A stretch of 64,000 nucleotides of DNA from Pelodera strongyloides (lineage: Eukaryota > Nematoda > Chromadorea > Rhabditida > Rhabditidae). Below, piece by piece: positions 34,401 through 46,101 of this stretch; the first letter of the stretch is position 1, and each line of letters opens with the position of its first letter. The notes under the pieces were generated by a model. The model was not told the DNA's origin, searched no databases, and worked only from the letters and a program-made list of their open reading frames with translations. The position numbers were made by a program, and so were the translations under genes. The DNA lies in assembly GCA_036852015.1 (NCBI GenBank), contig JAANDG010000381.1, forward strand, positions 62,001 to 126,000, in the 5' to 3' direction.

Positions 34401-37400
34401 TACTACAATTTAATACATCTCCGGAGGCTATAACAATTCAAAACAGGCTATTGAAAATTCAAAAGGTATCCGGAGGATACTACTATTTAGCGCATCTCGC
34501 GGCTATAAGAATTTAAGAGAGAATTTAAGTCTCCGGAAGCCATGGAAAATTCAAAACGTCTCCGTTACACATCTCCGGAGGCTATTACAATTCAACACGT
34601 CTCTGGAGGCTACTACAATTTAGCACATCTCCGGCGGGTATAACAATTTAAAGGGAATATGTAGGCACTCAAAATGAGCAAAACAACTGCGAAACTAGAG
34701 TTTCCACACCAGACATGAATTTAAGTAGGCGACTGAATATGTAAATTCGAATATTCTCATTTGCATGCAAATATGTCGCTGTTGCATGCTATATGCCGAT
34801 GTATGCACACACATATGCAAAATTTTTTGCTCCATCAGCACTGCCGTGTAAGCCAGGGGTCAAGCAACGCGTTTACTATGGAAAAGATGAACTTTGAAAA
34901 TCATTTTCTTTTAAATGGGAAACTTTTAACAATTTTTGTTGTTGTTTCCTTAATGAGGAACACACATTCTATTAATACAGCTTAACTTCAAAAAGGGCAT
35001 ACATATTCCCTTTAAGGCGTCTCCAAATTTCAAAACGTCTCCGGAGGCTACTACCTTTTAGCACATCTCCGGAGGCTATTACAATTCAAAACGTCTCCGG
35101 AGGCTATTGAAAATTCAAAACGTCTCTGGAGGCTATTACAATTCAAAACGTCTCTGGAGGCTATAACAATTCAAAACGTCCCTGGAGGCTATTACAGTTC
35201 AATACGTCTCCGGAAGATATTGTTAGTTCAAAACGTCTCCGGAGGCTACTACCTTTTAGCACATCTCCGGAGGCAATAACAATTCAATCCGTCTCCGGAG
35301 GCTGTTGAAAATTCAAAACCTCTCCGGAGGCTACTACAATTCAAAACGTCTCCGGAGGCTATTGAAAATTCAAAACGTCTCCGTATGCTAATACAATTTA
35401 ACACATCTCCGGAGGCTATTACAATTCAAAACGTCTCCGGAGGCGTTTCTGAAACGTCGAAATACCGGCCGGTTTTTGAAACGCATCGTGGACAACTGCA
35501 TTCTTATATCTTTTTTGCTCGAATTTGGCTCAATTTTTGGTTCAAGTTTATGCTCATTTGAATATGCTGCATGGAAATGTGGGTGTACTCGATGTATTTC
35601 AAAAACCGGCCGGTATTTTGCTTTAACTGGATCAGCCTTCCAACGTACCGTTCGAACATCGACGTCAGCGAACATGTGTAGTCGTTCGAAGGGTTCACGT
35701 ATGCCCATGGATGAAGAAGCATAAAATAAGAAAAATCAGATCTGTACAATAGGATACGAAGCATATATGGCCCCCCCCCCCCACACAAGCATCCAACAGT
35801 GCATTTTGGAAGTTTAACTACGTTTCCTTAAGACAACTAGTTTTTCCCGCTATCAACACCCGCGAACTGCGGTACTCGAGCACTGCGGTACTCGCGCACT
35901 GCGGTACTCACGCACTGCGGTACTCGCGCACTGCGGTACTCGCGCACTGCGGTACTCGCGCACTGCGGTACTCACACTGCGGTACTCGCGCACTGCGGTA
36001 CTCGCGCACTGCGGTACTCGCGCACTGCGGTACTCGCGCACTGTGGTACTCACGCACTGCGGTACTCGCGCATTGCGGTACTCGCGCACTGCGGTACTCA
36101 CGCACTGCGGTACTCGCGCACTACACGGAAAGAAACCACAGAACGTCGACCCTTGCATACTACAACTTTTATCAATAATATATTTGTTCCAATCCACATG
36201 GGGTTTCCAAGTATGGTGAAAAGAATTTTTTTATTTTTTTTTCTTATTATATATGCAAGTTTCGTGCGGAAATACGGTACTATAGACAGAATCACACCGA
36301 ATTTTTGGGATATTTGGAAACCCCGGCATACAGTAACTCCCATGTGCTTTAAAGTGCCGTTCTCGTCTGGTTTTATTTGTCATAAACTAATTGACCCACC
36401 CGATCCATATTCCTTCAGGCCCGTTTTCAATCTGGTCCAATTTGGTCTGAAGCTCCTCATTGCGCATGTGGTCCTCGACCTCGACCATCACCTCGACGTT
36501 AAAGTCGGCGTTGCCTTCGACGATACCTTCGCCTGGGAACTTGCTTGGGAAGTTGATTGCAAGCGCATACCCATTCCTCCGATTCCTAAAAAACACTGCT
36601 TGAATAACAATAATGTAGAAAGGTTTTTTGAAAAGCTGAAACTTTGTACTTTGATGAAATTAAAAAGAGCAAGAGCAACAGTAGGAAATCTACATCTCCA
36701 GACATGGCCGAAAATGAACCAGTCAAAAATAGTTAAAAGATAAGTAACTTGCATTCAATCTGACGAATTTAAAGCCGAAAACGGGAAACTACGGCAGGCA
36801 TAGGTGAATACTGATAAAATCCGAAAACGGACACCGCTTTTAACCAGAATCAAATACCAATTTGCAAATGTATATTATCTATGTAAATTTTGAGGTTCCA
36901 TTTACACGTTTCAAAATTTCTGTCAAAATTTCAAAAGTGGCTCATTAGGCAAAAAATGCCGTGAAATGCCCAGCGAGGAAACTTGCGAAGCACTCAGCAC
37001 TCAGCTTAAATTTTCGCTGAGCATTGCGCTGTTCTTGCCACACACAGTGTAGCATGCTCGCTCCTCCAAAGAGATGTAAACTACAGAAAACAACCCACGC
37101 TATAAACTCAAATTATACGATTGGCGCAGAAAAGAGGAATAATTGTAATCGATAAATAGATATTGATTATAATCAATCGATTAGACAGATTAATTGAAGT
37201 TAAAGTAAACATACCTTGCAACCGATCGCTGGCAGCTTTTCGAGAGAAATATTTAGACAAATTAGAATATCGGTTTATTTATCTCAAATTTGCATAATCG
37301 TTGCATTTCCAACTTTAACTTGGCTAACGCACGTTTGCAAGACTTCCAGCTTAAATCGGCAACGCACGGAAATAGTACGTTTCATGAAATCCATATCTAT

Positions 37401-39289
37401 GAAGCGTAAATGAGAACAGTGCAGTGCTAACAGCAAGTTCCCTCTTGTAGGAAAAAGTCAATGTATCCAAGACAGGTCATATTCATATTATTCTGATAAC
37501 TCTCTCTAAAGTTGGCCACCACGTGGTTACAGAATGGTCACCAAATGGGCTGCCCACGAAACGAACCGTCACCAAATGGGTTCACCCATTTTCTATAGGT
37601 GCGGTGAACAATCGGCCCTCTTGAACCCTTTAGACTTAGACTCTCGGCTGAAACAGTGAACTGAAGGGCTGGGCTTCTTCAGAAATTTGTCTTTCTTTTT
37701 CTTTTTTTTGAGAGAGAGAGCATGAGAGAGCAAGAGAGAGAGAGTGAGAGAGAGAAAGAGTAAAATGTCCTAATGATTCCAGGGTTACTGTCCCCTGGCC
37801 AAGGGACGGATCCTCACAGATCCGACAATTGAAGCAATTGCAAAGAAGCACTACAAGACACCGGCACAGGTAAATAAATTTTCTTTAGAGAGCAAACTTG
37901 TGACCGTTCCAGCATGCGGAGCAACTCGTAGGGCACTTACAACTAAATTAAAATTAAAGATTTGCTATAATAATTAAAGATGAAGAAGAAAATTAAAGAC
38001 GTCGAGAGATTTGTCATCGGTAGCTCGCCTAATGCTCATGACCCCTGCGGGCCAAGTAATAAGCTTTGAAACTTTGTACTGAACCATCCTTGAATAAAGG
38101 AGCACGTTCTTGAAGCGTAAACGATTAATTATTATTTATCAAAGACTATGTTAGTCTAAACCCACCGTTATGTAGTCTCTTTCTATGTGACTAACTTCTA
38201 AAACGCATTACAGATTTGTATTCGGTGGTCCATTGAGAACGGCGTCACGGCAATTCCCAAAAGTAAAGAGAAATCTAGGATTTTGGAGAATTCGCAAGTA
38301 AGTTCCGACCAATCGTCGTTTCTATTTAGTGTTTCTTGTTCTTTTTTCCGTTATGGGGTTTCCAAGTATGCGGGCAAATTTACCGTGTTTTACGACTTCG
38401 CGAGACCCATGTATTAATTTCTCATGTCAAATATTCAATTCAGGGAAAAAATCCGCAGATCCGCACTGAGTGTTTCTATCGGAATTTCTATCCAAAGAGC
38501 CCATGAACACGGAGTTCGGGCCCATGAAAATAGTTATTATAAGTAAAAATTGACTCTTCAGGTTTTCGACTTTCAACTAACCGACGAGGATCATTTTTGG
38601 TTGGAAAAATTGAGCAAAGAAAATCCGCGAAAAATCATCGAAGTCGATGCGTCGAGTATCAAAAAGAGGATGAATTTACCGGACGGATACAAATTGGATG
38701 GTAAGCGTTTGTTTTAAAGCTAAAGTATTTAAATAATTTTTAGGTTTTAGGGATGGAAAGAATAATACATAACAATAAGTCTTGGACTAACTGTAGTTTT
38801 GAGCGAAACCGCAAGCATGCGCATGCCCATTAAAGCGAAGTACTGGCCGGGTTTTGAAACAGATCGAGTACACCAGCATTCTTATGCAGCTTATGCAATT
38901 GAGCGTAAATTAGTATAAAAAAATCGAGCTAATTTCGAGCAAAAGAATTCAGTTGTCCACGATGCGTTTCAAAAACCGGCCGGTATTCCCCTTTAACCTT
39001 TTAGAACGACCCTAGTACGAACCTATTTTACGTTGTCAATTTTGAGCATGCCCATTATTGATAATTTGTCTCTTTCGACTAAGCTTGTAATTTTCTCATC
39101 GACTAATTGTGGAAAACTTTTTTTTTTGCAGTCCTAAGAAGCCTTTAATTGGAAGATTCCTCTAGCAATTAATAAATTTCAGGTCGAGTCTTCGGTGTTC
39201 CCGTACAAAAGTATGGACTACAAACGAATTTTCAAACCAATGCAAAGTCGGCTTACCTCTCAGTATCTAGAGGGCCAACTGTGTTTTAA
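30260..39289 (+). CDS. Aldo-keto reductase family oxidoreductase
   Basis: Nine exons (30260-30332, 31854-31978, 32336-32456, 32652-32753, 33040-33203, 37783-37869, 38214-38297, 38562-38700, 39183-39289) join in perfect phase to 333 residues, the usual AKR length. The catalytic tetrad is present at canonical places: D50 and Y55 (DTAKRY), K80 (ISTKLWP) and H112 (YMTHFP). [22 protein letters not shown] and [13 protein letters not shown] (NADPH phosphate and adenine binding) complete the fold. The enzyme should be a soluble NADPH-dependent carbonyl reductase; the substrate cannot be inferred. Intron 1 (1.5 kb) and intron 5 (4.6 kb) are swollen by fold-back elements and satellites, while the coding sequence has no defect. 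The C-terminal 45 residues after DGYKLDG are longer than the core fold. Confidence 0.95.
30636..31066. mobile_element. TTAA fold-back element, family E, long copy (431 bp)
   Basis: TTAAAGGAAGGCAGTCACTT at the left and GTAGTGACTGCGATCCTTTAA-type end at the right, with pairing arms (ATCATCTTTTTTATTCG). A short relative is at 45396-45496. It lies in intron 1 of the reductase gene. Confidence 0.75.
31366..31450. repeat. GA-rich microsatellite
   Basis: An imperfect (GA)n tract in intron 1 of the reductase gene. A CT counterpart stands about 180 bases upstream (31170-31220), so the two could pair in RNA. The ORFs through it are artefacts. Confidence 0.9.
31496..31666. mobile_element. 171-base near-perfect palindrome, TTAA family B, copy 1
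   Basis: Two 80-base arms with a single mismatch surround an 11-base loop (CGTCCACGGCT). The arms run from TTAAAGCGAACTGCCAGC through AATTTGCATATGATAAG to TTTTGCGCGAT. The length is identical to the copy at 54440-54610. It lies in intron 1 of the reductase gene and would give a long RNA hairpin when transcribed. Confidence 0.93.
31681..31768. repeat. GCTGA-type tandem repeat
   Basis: GCTGAGCTGAGCTTAGCTGA and GTGTGAACTGTG blocks repeat in tandem just upstream of exon 2 of the reductase gene. Confidence 0.85.
34280..35440. repeat. 28-base minisatellite with TCCGGAGG core, interrupted
   Basis: Many copies of a unit such as AAAACGTCTCCGGAGGCTAT followed by TACAATTC or TGAAAATTC. Units vary between AAAACGTC and TAGCACATC starts. 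The core TCCGGA is palindromic. The array is split at 34648-35015 by a TTAA element. It lies in the 4.6-kb intron 5 of the reductase gene. Confidence 0.92.
34648..35015. mobile_element. TTAA element, family F, inserted in the minisatellite
   Basis: TTAAAGGGAATATGTAGGC at the left and GCATACATATTCCCTTTAA at the right are inverted ends of a 368-base insert whose interior differs from the satellite, with satellite units on both sides. The insertion is therefore younger than the array. Confidence 0.8.
35456..35626. mobile_element. TTAA fold-back element, family A, abutting the minisatellite
   Basis: GAAATACCGGCCGGTTTTTG to CAAAAACCGGCCGGTATTTTG with a CTTTAA end. The left TTAAAGC is replaced by satellite sequence (AAACGTC), so the left end is truncated. 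Confidence 0.85.
35868..36124. repeat. 16-base minisatellite GCGCACTGCGGTACTC
   Basis: About 16 tandem copies of GCGCACTGCGGTACTC, with one 14-base unit and a few CGC-to-CAC changes. Because 16 is not a multiple of three, the minus strand reads as long ORFs ([16 protein letters not shown]) that are artefacts. It lies in intron 5 of the reductase gene. Confidence 0.95.
36199..36324. mobile_element. Fold-back element, family H, copy 1
   Basis: TGGGGTTTCCAAGTATG at the left and ATATTTGGAAACCCC at the right are inverted ends. The interior has ATACGGTACTATAGACAG and ACCGAATTTTTGGGA. A second copy is at 43950-44081 and a partial one at 38352-38412. Confidence 0.72.
36387..36596 (-). other. GC-balanced coding-like segment inside the reductase intron
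   Basis: After an acceptor-like TTTTTTAG on the minus strand, a frame stays open for over 60 codons ([20 protein letters not shown] near its start) and ends in TAG. Composition differs sharply from the AT-rich intron. No family was recognised; it may be a captured exon or pseudogene fragment. Confidence 0.3.
37512..37590. repeat. Dispersed repeat, family I, copy 2
   Basis: Contains CCACGTGGTTACAGAATGG, TCACCAAATGGGCTGCCCAC and CGTCACCAAATGGGTTC, as in the copy at 6018-6235. Confidence 0.6.
37708..37762. repeat. GA-rich microsatellite
   Basis: A (GA)n tract about 20 bases ahead of the acceptor of exon 6 of the reductase gene. Confidence 0.9.
38830..38996. mobile_element. TTAA fold-back element, family A, intronic
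   Basis: TTAAAGCGAAGTACTGGCCGG to CCGGCCGGTATTCCCCTTTAA, in the last intron of the reductase gene. Confidence 0.87.
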
Positions 39290-39896
39290 TTTAACAAACT
39301 GTTATCTTTCTTACAATACAATTAGCTGTTGTAGCTTAGAAAAATTGAAAAAAAAGGTTTGCGCTTTGCGCTTTGCACATTGCAAACCGCGAACCAATCA
39401 GATTTTCATTTTGATTTTGCTTATTCGCATTTTTTTGCAACCCGTGGGGTTTCTTATAATAATTTCTTTTATTTTCTATATATTCAAACACATCTATTGT
39501 GGATTTTTTACTATCCCTTATCATTAATAACACTTTCCGTGTTTTTTGTTTGTTGCATAATGATTGTTGATTTATTCGAGTTATTGTTATTTCTAGAGTT
39601 ATTTCTTTACAAAAGTTATTCTGAAACGTGCTATTAAGTTATTTATTGATTACCTTTTGTCTTTGTGAATTGTAAGTTGAATAAATATTTTTTTAGTTTT
39701 TTTTTTGGTCATGATTTTTTTTTGCTGGTGTAGAGAATTAGAAGAGTTTGGAAATTATCTATAAATATTATCATTAGCACTTCTTTCGCCTTTGTTATGA
39801 TAACATCAGTCATTGTTTTCCACTAAAAGGAGAAATATCATTTTCCCAATATTTTGAGTGAATTATTGATTTAAAAAATGTTAGTCTCAAAACGAA

Positions 39897-42036
39897 ATGT
39901 TTGCCTACACTGTCTGCTGTATTTTATTAGTATTTGCTTTATTAGGTACTCTATAATTATTCTATTTTTATTTATTTATGTAGTCGTTTGCATAACGGTG
40001 TATTTCCAAAAAAAAAGGAAATCCAGTAAAAACACTGGTGGTATTTAGATTCGGTATACTAATTTGAGTATAACATTAGAAATTGAATATAATTAATTAG
40101 CATATAATTAATATTCTTTATAATTATCATAATAGTAGTAATTGCGCATAGTTTAGCTCCAACAGCAAGTGTTTCGTTAGAAGAAGTTGCATGTAAAATA
40201 CGAGCTGATAAATGCCAACGACCTGTACGAAAACCAACATTTTCACGGAAATACAATGCTGATTACTTCCGGCGTGTGCTAAACGAAGGTGAAAGCTGCT
40301 TATTGTTTTTTTTTATGTTGAATTTAGCAGACGGGCTCATGCGAAAATACATTTACTTATTTATTAAGTAACACCGAGGTGTGCATCAACTAATATGATG
40401 AAGAGAAAGCAATATATCTAAGAAGGATGGTTATTCCCAGAGCAACTAAAATGGTTCGTAGGCATTCATTTGTACATAGAACTTCTATTATGATTGAGGA
40501 AACTCCGCACTTAGCTTCATAGATTTCTGTGTAATGTGTCACTTTTTTATTCTTCATTTTTGTATTCGTGCTACTGTTGACTGTTGCTTTACTCGACAAA
40601 ACTGTACGTTGCATATATTTTTTCATGAATTGTATGTGTGCGTAATAAATTATTATTATTATTATTATTATTATTAAGAACTGTAGTCGATTAGCAATCG
40701 GATAAAAGAAAACTATGTGTATAATATTGTATACATATTGTGTAAATTTTTTTATATTGCTGAATACTCTTCCTGAATTTTTGGGTGCAACGATTCTGTA
40801 CAATTTCTTAATTGCTGATTTGTAGAATGTTACATAAAACATACTAAAATAAAAAATAATATTCTAGAGGATTCCCGTGAACGTTCCATCGATCATCAAC
40901 GTTTTATATCAGACAATCGGCCCCCAAGACCCCATAATTTTGACAGCTGGGCCCTTTATCCCCTAGAAGCGGGCACTGGTTACGGACCGCCGGGCGGACC
41001 GGGGTACGGTCCAGGTAAGCGTTACAGTTACGGCACCGGTTACCTATGCGTTGTTACAATTACGGTGCCGGTTACCTATGCGATACTGGTCCTGAAGCAG
41101 CTTTGAATTCAATATTATGCTGTGTTAATAAAAAATTTACATGCACAGTAGGCAGTAGGGATTTATGTAGATATATACGTGCGGTATTATGGTATTTTCG
41201 TCCAATGGGTATTATAATAGACAATTACGGTTAAATAAATATTATGAAAACAGAGAGATAGAGAGAAAGTGAAAAAGGAAAATGGAGAGAGAGACAGAGG
41301 CATAGAGAGTGATAGAGAGAGATAGAGAGAGAGAGAGTTTAGAGAGAAAGTTAAAGCGAAATACCGGCCGGTTTTTGAAACGCGTCTCACGTACTTGTAT
41401 TCCTACGCATTTATGCGAAGTGGGGTCTAATTGGGGTCTAGTTTTTATTCTAATTTTTGCATAAGATAGCAGGTGTACGCAATGCGTTTCAAAAACCGGC
41501 CGGTATTTCGCTTTAAACCGCAATGTTTATATTTTTAGGAATGGGAGACGTTGCCATAAAAACTGGCCTCGGAATCCGTCATCCATATGGTGGACTTAGC
41601 ATAGAACAAGGGTTTGGTGTCGGTTTTGGAGGTTGGTATACTGTAATTCCAATTTTTCTTTCAGTAAAAACTTTCTTGGTGCACGAATAACTTACCCAAC
41701 TCAGCACTTAGCCACCCATCGTAAATTTAAATAGTTTGTTGTACAGTCCAGTTTTGACTACCTTATCGTGCACTTTTCTTTCTGATAAAGAAGGGACACA
41801 TTTTTTCAAGGGTCTGTCCCCTCAAATATATAATTTAGACATAAGAACTATATATAGTATATAGAGTCTCAAGTCAAGGGACTGACCCCTCAAATATATA
41901 ATTTAGACAAAAAAAAATATATATATTTTATAATTATAATCTGTATACACATTTAGGCTCGGGCCGTATTGGCGGTATTCCTGTCGGTTTTGGTAATGGT
42001 TTCGGAGCCACTGGAAACGGACGATATTTTGGATGA
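39897..42036 (+). CDS. Small secreted glycine-rich protein
   Basis: Five exons (39897-39945, 40136-40288, 40868-41014, 41539-41631, 41957-42036) join in phase to 173 residues. Residues 4-20 form a clear signal peptide (CCILLVFALLVVIAHS). The next 65 residues are polar and basic (RADKCQRPVRKPTFSRK). The C-terminal half is Gly/Tyr/Phe-rich (GYGPPGGPGYGPG, then GFGVGFGG and GFGNGFGATGNGRYFG). The start at 39897 was chosen over the upstream frame because only it gives phase 1 and a signal peptide. Similar glycine/tyrosine-rich secreted proteins in nematodes serve as cuticle, matrix or antimicrobial-type peptides; no specific family was recognised. It lies about 600 bases downstream of the reductase gene, same strand. 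Confidence 0.77.
41252..41345. repeat. GA-rich microsatellite
   Basis: A (GA)n-like tract directly preceding the fold-back element at 41351, in intron 3 of the glycine-rich gene. Confidence 0.88.
41351..41516. mobile_element. TTAA fold-back element, family A, intronic
   Basis: TTAAAGCGAAATACCGGCC to CCGGTATTTCGCTTTAA with well-preserved ends. It lies 22 bases before the acceptor of exon 4 of the glycine-rich gene. Confidence 0.9.
41811..41918. repeat. Direct repeat pair in an intron
   Basis: CCCCTCAAATATATAATTTAGACA occurs twice about 66 bases apart, preceded by GGGTCTGT and GGGACTGA, in the last intron of the glycine-rich gene. Confidence 0.75.
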
Positions 42037-42046
42037 AAGTTAAAAA

Positions 42047-42052
42047 AATAAA
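42047..42052 (+). terminator. Poly(A) signal AATAAA of the glycine-rich gene
   Basis: AATAAA lies 11 bases after the TGA at 42034-42036. Confidence 0.5.
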
Positions 42053-42577
42053 TATAATAATTTTTATTTTAATACAGTTTCGAGCAAGATCCTTTATAAA
42101 AATTTAAATTCAATGATGTGTTTAAAAGGACATGCTTTAAAGGAAATAATATTAGTTTTTTTACGTAAGATCGTATAGTAGTTTTTGGAAAAGAACACCC
42201 TAGTGACTCAATTCCTTCGAATTAGGATAGAGGCTGACCATTACAACAAGAAAACAGTACAGTAGTTCTCACTGAACTAAGCCTTATGTCAAATAAGGCT
42301 TCCTAAAATAAATACAAAAAGTAAAAATAGACAAAGAAAGTGCTCAAAAGATTAGAATATGCGTAATTGAGTTACCTAAATGCTTATGTAAGTGCAAATA
42401 GCCGCTTTGTTGGCGTCTTATATAAAAAAGGCAGGATCGCTTCAGTAAATACTAATACGTGTTTGCATAAATCTTTAGTGCCCGAAAATTTATGCTATTT
42501 TGTGTAGTTCTTGTATTGTGTTCCATGATGAAAAATACGTAACATGCCCAAAGCTTTATCGCATTTATGTTTATACA

Positions 42578-42760
42578 TTAAAGCGAAATGCCGGCCGGTT
42601 TTTGAAACACATCGAGTGGACCAGCATTTTTATGAAGTTTATGCAAATAAATACAAATTAGAATAAAAAGTCGAGTTAAATTCGAACAAAATTAGCATAA
42701 TTAAGTAAGACTTCAGTTGTCCACGATGCGTTTCAAAAACCGGACGGTTTTTCGCTTTAA
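42578..42760. mobile_element. TTAA fold-back element, family A
   Basis: TTAAAGCGAAATGCCGGCCGG to CCGGACGGTTTTTCGCTTTAA. It lies in the roughly 4-kb interval 42037-46101, which contains no gene I can support. Confidence 0.87.
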
Positions 42761-43287
42761 ATTGGCGTAACCCTCGTAAGGACATTTAGTTAAATTTTAA
42801 CGCGTTTAAGACACATTTAAGGCGAGTTGCTCAAGGTACACCAGGCTGTCAATGAAACACCATGTTTTTTTATTTTCTCACTGTTTCAAGTTTCGATCAG
42901 TTTCACCCAAGAGTTGATTTCGTTGGTAGATCGTCCGTATAGATACAATACAAAGATTTTATCTAAACGTTAACACGAGACTATGTTTATTAAATTTTTA
43001 TAAAGGAATTTTTTTCTTTTTTTTCCTGACAATTATGCCGATGCCACAACACTACAGCAAAGTTTTTGATTTTCTCCCGTTTGGTGTTTTTTTTTATTTC
43101 ACTTTAAAGTGGTATGGCACTCGGTTTTGTAACGCACACTGGAAAACTGCCAATTACTAGGCAAACTGTCATTGTACCATAATTTGAATAGAGCATTTGG
43201 ATTTGAGGACGTAGTACTAATTTCTTCAAAAATTTTACTATATCCGTCGGATTATAAGTCTAAACAATACCACTTTGTCTTACATAC

Positions 43288-43289
<2 letters not shown>

Positions 43290-43338
<49 letters not shown>

Positions 43339-43340
43339 TT
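43290..43340. repeat. TTTA microsatellite
   Basis: About 13 tandem TTTA units. Confidence 0.95.
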
Positions 43341-43949
43341 AAATAATACCACAGGGAAATGATGAAGATGTCAGCACCTAGTTTGGTAGTTTCCTTTCAT
43401 AGTTTCTCTTAGTTATTTCTAACGTAGAACCTGTCATTCCTATTCCGTGACATAGTTTATACTATACTTCATTACCAAGTACAAAGTGTTTGTAGTTCAT
43501 TTTCATAGTTTCTGTTTAGTGATTTCTGGCACCGAAAAGTGTGTTTCTTAGTTTATGCTCAGGTTTCGACCCTGTGTTTCTAACTGGTCTTTTCATCAGA
43601 GAAAAGGGATTATTTTAATTCGATCATGTAGTCGGCTCCCTTGAAAAACAACATTTTGATCGTACCTGCTGGGTGCTACAGTACTAAACCGACAACTAGG
43701 ATACTGTATTCTATTTTATTACTCGTATTTGATTTGACTAGAGCCCCGTGCATATGCTAGAGACCTCGAGAACCCTAACTGTAAGCAAAAGTAAAGCCAG
43801 AAGCCTCTATCAATAAGTGTCAAACAACACAATCGGATGAAGTGTAGAAGTCTTTTTTTTTAAATATATTTTAGTGTTCATAATTGTGCGCATAATATGC
43901 TCATGGTGTTATGTAGACGACACTGAGTCTGGGCCAACAGTGTTTTTGA

Positions 43950-44081
43950 ATGGGGTTTGCAAGTATGCTGAAAATGTACCGTATCTTGGAACTACACGAG
44001 AATAATTTTTCATAAAAGATATGCAGAAGTACGGTAGTATTGACAGAATCGCACCGAATTTTTGGGACACTTGCAAACCCT
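43950..44081. mobile_element. Fold-back element, family H, copy 2
   Basis: TGGGGTTTGCAAGTATGCTG to GGGACACTTGCAAACCC, with the shared interior AGTACGGTAGTATTGACAG and ACCGAATTTTTGGGA. Confidence 0.75.
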
Positions 44082-45395
44082 ATAAACCATGCTAAATTTT
44101 GGGCTAGCTGTGTTTTGCATGCTACACAATAAGTAAACAAACAAATAAATAACAAAATAAATAAACAAAGACAAATAAGTAAATTTATCAACAATACAAT
44201 GACGTTTGTTTTCTTAGAGGGTCTCTTTGTTTGGTCACTTTACTAAGTTTGTATATCATATAAATTAAAATTAAATTTGTCACATTGTTTTGTCACAACA
44301 ATTTATTTTTTACATTTTAATCGTATTTTTATTTTTACTTTTTTTTAGCGCAGTATTACTGAACTGTTTTTAAACAGACTCGAACATTATTAATGAACCG
44401 GAAGGGTAAACTGAACTTCATGTTCTTACAACAGTTTAACAATAATTTTACTTCTTTTACCTGTAATAAACCTCATTTATGTTCATTGACGAAAATGTGG
44501 TGGTGGTGGCGAAACTCTGGCGCAAAATGTTGATTATTGATGTCAGAAACAGGGTGCGCGGCGACTTCGCCCTCTCTTCGCCAAGCATACGCGAACGGCA
44601 GGCCGAAAGTATGATCAGTGCACTCGCGAAAAACTGGCGAGAGTCTGGCCAAGACTGGGCGCGTTCCGCACCAAGTTGTGTCGCGCACCATCAGTGTTTC
44701 GCTTTGATGTCCGCGTACGTGCATAGTGGACGATATTCCAAAAATGAAGCAAAGACAAAGATAAAAGGAGATTTGCTGGGTAAACATTCATAGCTTGTCT
44801 AGCATTGGTATGTCGTGTTTTATTGTGATACTCTGATAATTTCTCACTCTGATAAATTCACAGACTTGTTAATTTTGCGCATGCATGTTGTTCGTTTTAA
44901 TTGTTTTTACAAAAGGACGGACATGCATTTGAAATAAAACAAAAAAAAATGTAATATAAAACAATGCTCCACATTTCATGACCTTCATTTCATTTTCAAC
45001 TACCTAACGTAGTGATCAAATAACAAATTGTTGATGTTTCTTCCCCGAATGTAATTAAAATAGAAGTGAAAAAAGGAAAATAGTTCAATGAAATCATAGC
45101 ATCTTTCTCTTTTGCTACAATACCAAAAGTTGACAATTTCAGGAAATTTTGATTTTCAATCCTGAATTTTTATATAAAAAGTTATGTAGAGATAGATGAT
45201 TACTATGTACGTATTTGATTGAAAAGTGCCGACTTGAAATTTTTCAATTGTCAGAAAAAATTACTGTATAAGTATAAAAGCACGTTAACACTGAGAACAC
45301 TGTAGATTTGAATATTCATCCTGGTGCATCTTTTCAACTATCTATATAAATTTGATTTCAGAATTATATTATAACATTGAAACTGAAACATCACA

Positions 45396-45496
45396 TTAAA
45401 GGATCGCAGTCACTACAAAATCATCGTTTTATTCGTTACTAAATTCAAGTAAACTCGAAGCAAAATGATGATTTTGGAGTGACTGCGATCCTTTAA
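45396..45496. mobile_element. TTAA fold-back element, family E, short copy (101 bp)
   Basis: TTAAAGGATCGCAGTCACT to AGTGACTGCGATCCTTTAA. The arms pair almost completely around a short centre. Confidence 0.88.
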
Positions 45497-46101
45497 TAAT
45501 GTAAAACCGAACTCGCTGAGGTAATATAATGTCACTAGTTGTTCATTACATATACATTCGTAATTGTGTTTTTGTGTGTTAGGCAGTACGAACTTATTAT
45601 AGTTTAGTGGGAATGACATTACATATTGTCAGTCCAGTATAGTTGTATATGTATTGTCACAGTCATTACTTTTGTCAATGGGGAAGTCACTCTTCAACAC
45701 AGATTGTTTTATTGATAAAACAAAACATTTCTACTTTTCATGACATTTTATGTTCACGTGACCTTGACTCATATGTAATTAGCAGAAGGTTTATCTATGC
45801 ATTTTGTAAGTTCGATTATGATTAGCTGAACGGATGAACCTTTGTGATTTTCACATTCTTACTGTACTTGTTTATCGTTTGTTTTTCTTCAAAAAAATCT
45901 GGATATTTCTCTAACACACAAGTGGTATCCTTCTATGGATGTACTTTACCTGTAAGCATTGCTTTGTAAGCACTGCAGTCGCAATTGAACGACGGTGAAA
46001 AACTTTTCGTTCATGTGTATTGCTTTAGCCGAAGTTGAAATTCCCTACACTATTGATCTGCTACTGGGTTGCGGTTCATTTACATTCTATGTATATACAT
46101 T

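Noticed and set aside
35853..36343. Long minus-strand ORFs with [11 protein letters not shown] repeats, or a CRISPR-like array
   Set aside because: Pure consequence of a 16-base head-to-tail minisatellite without distinct spacers; no splice or start context.
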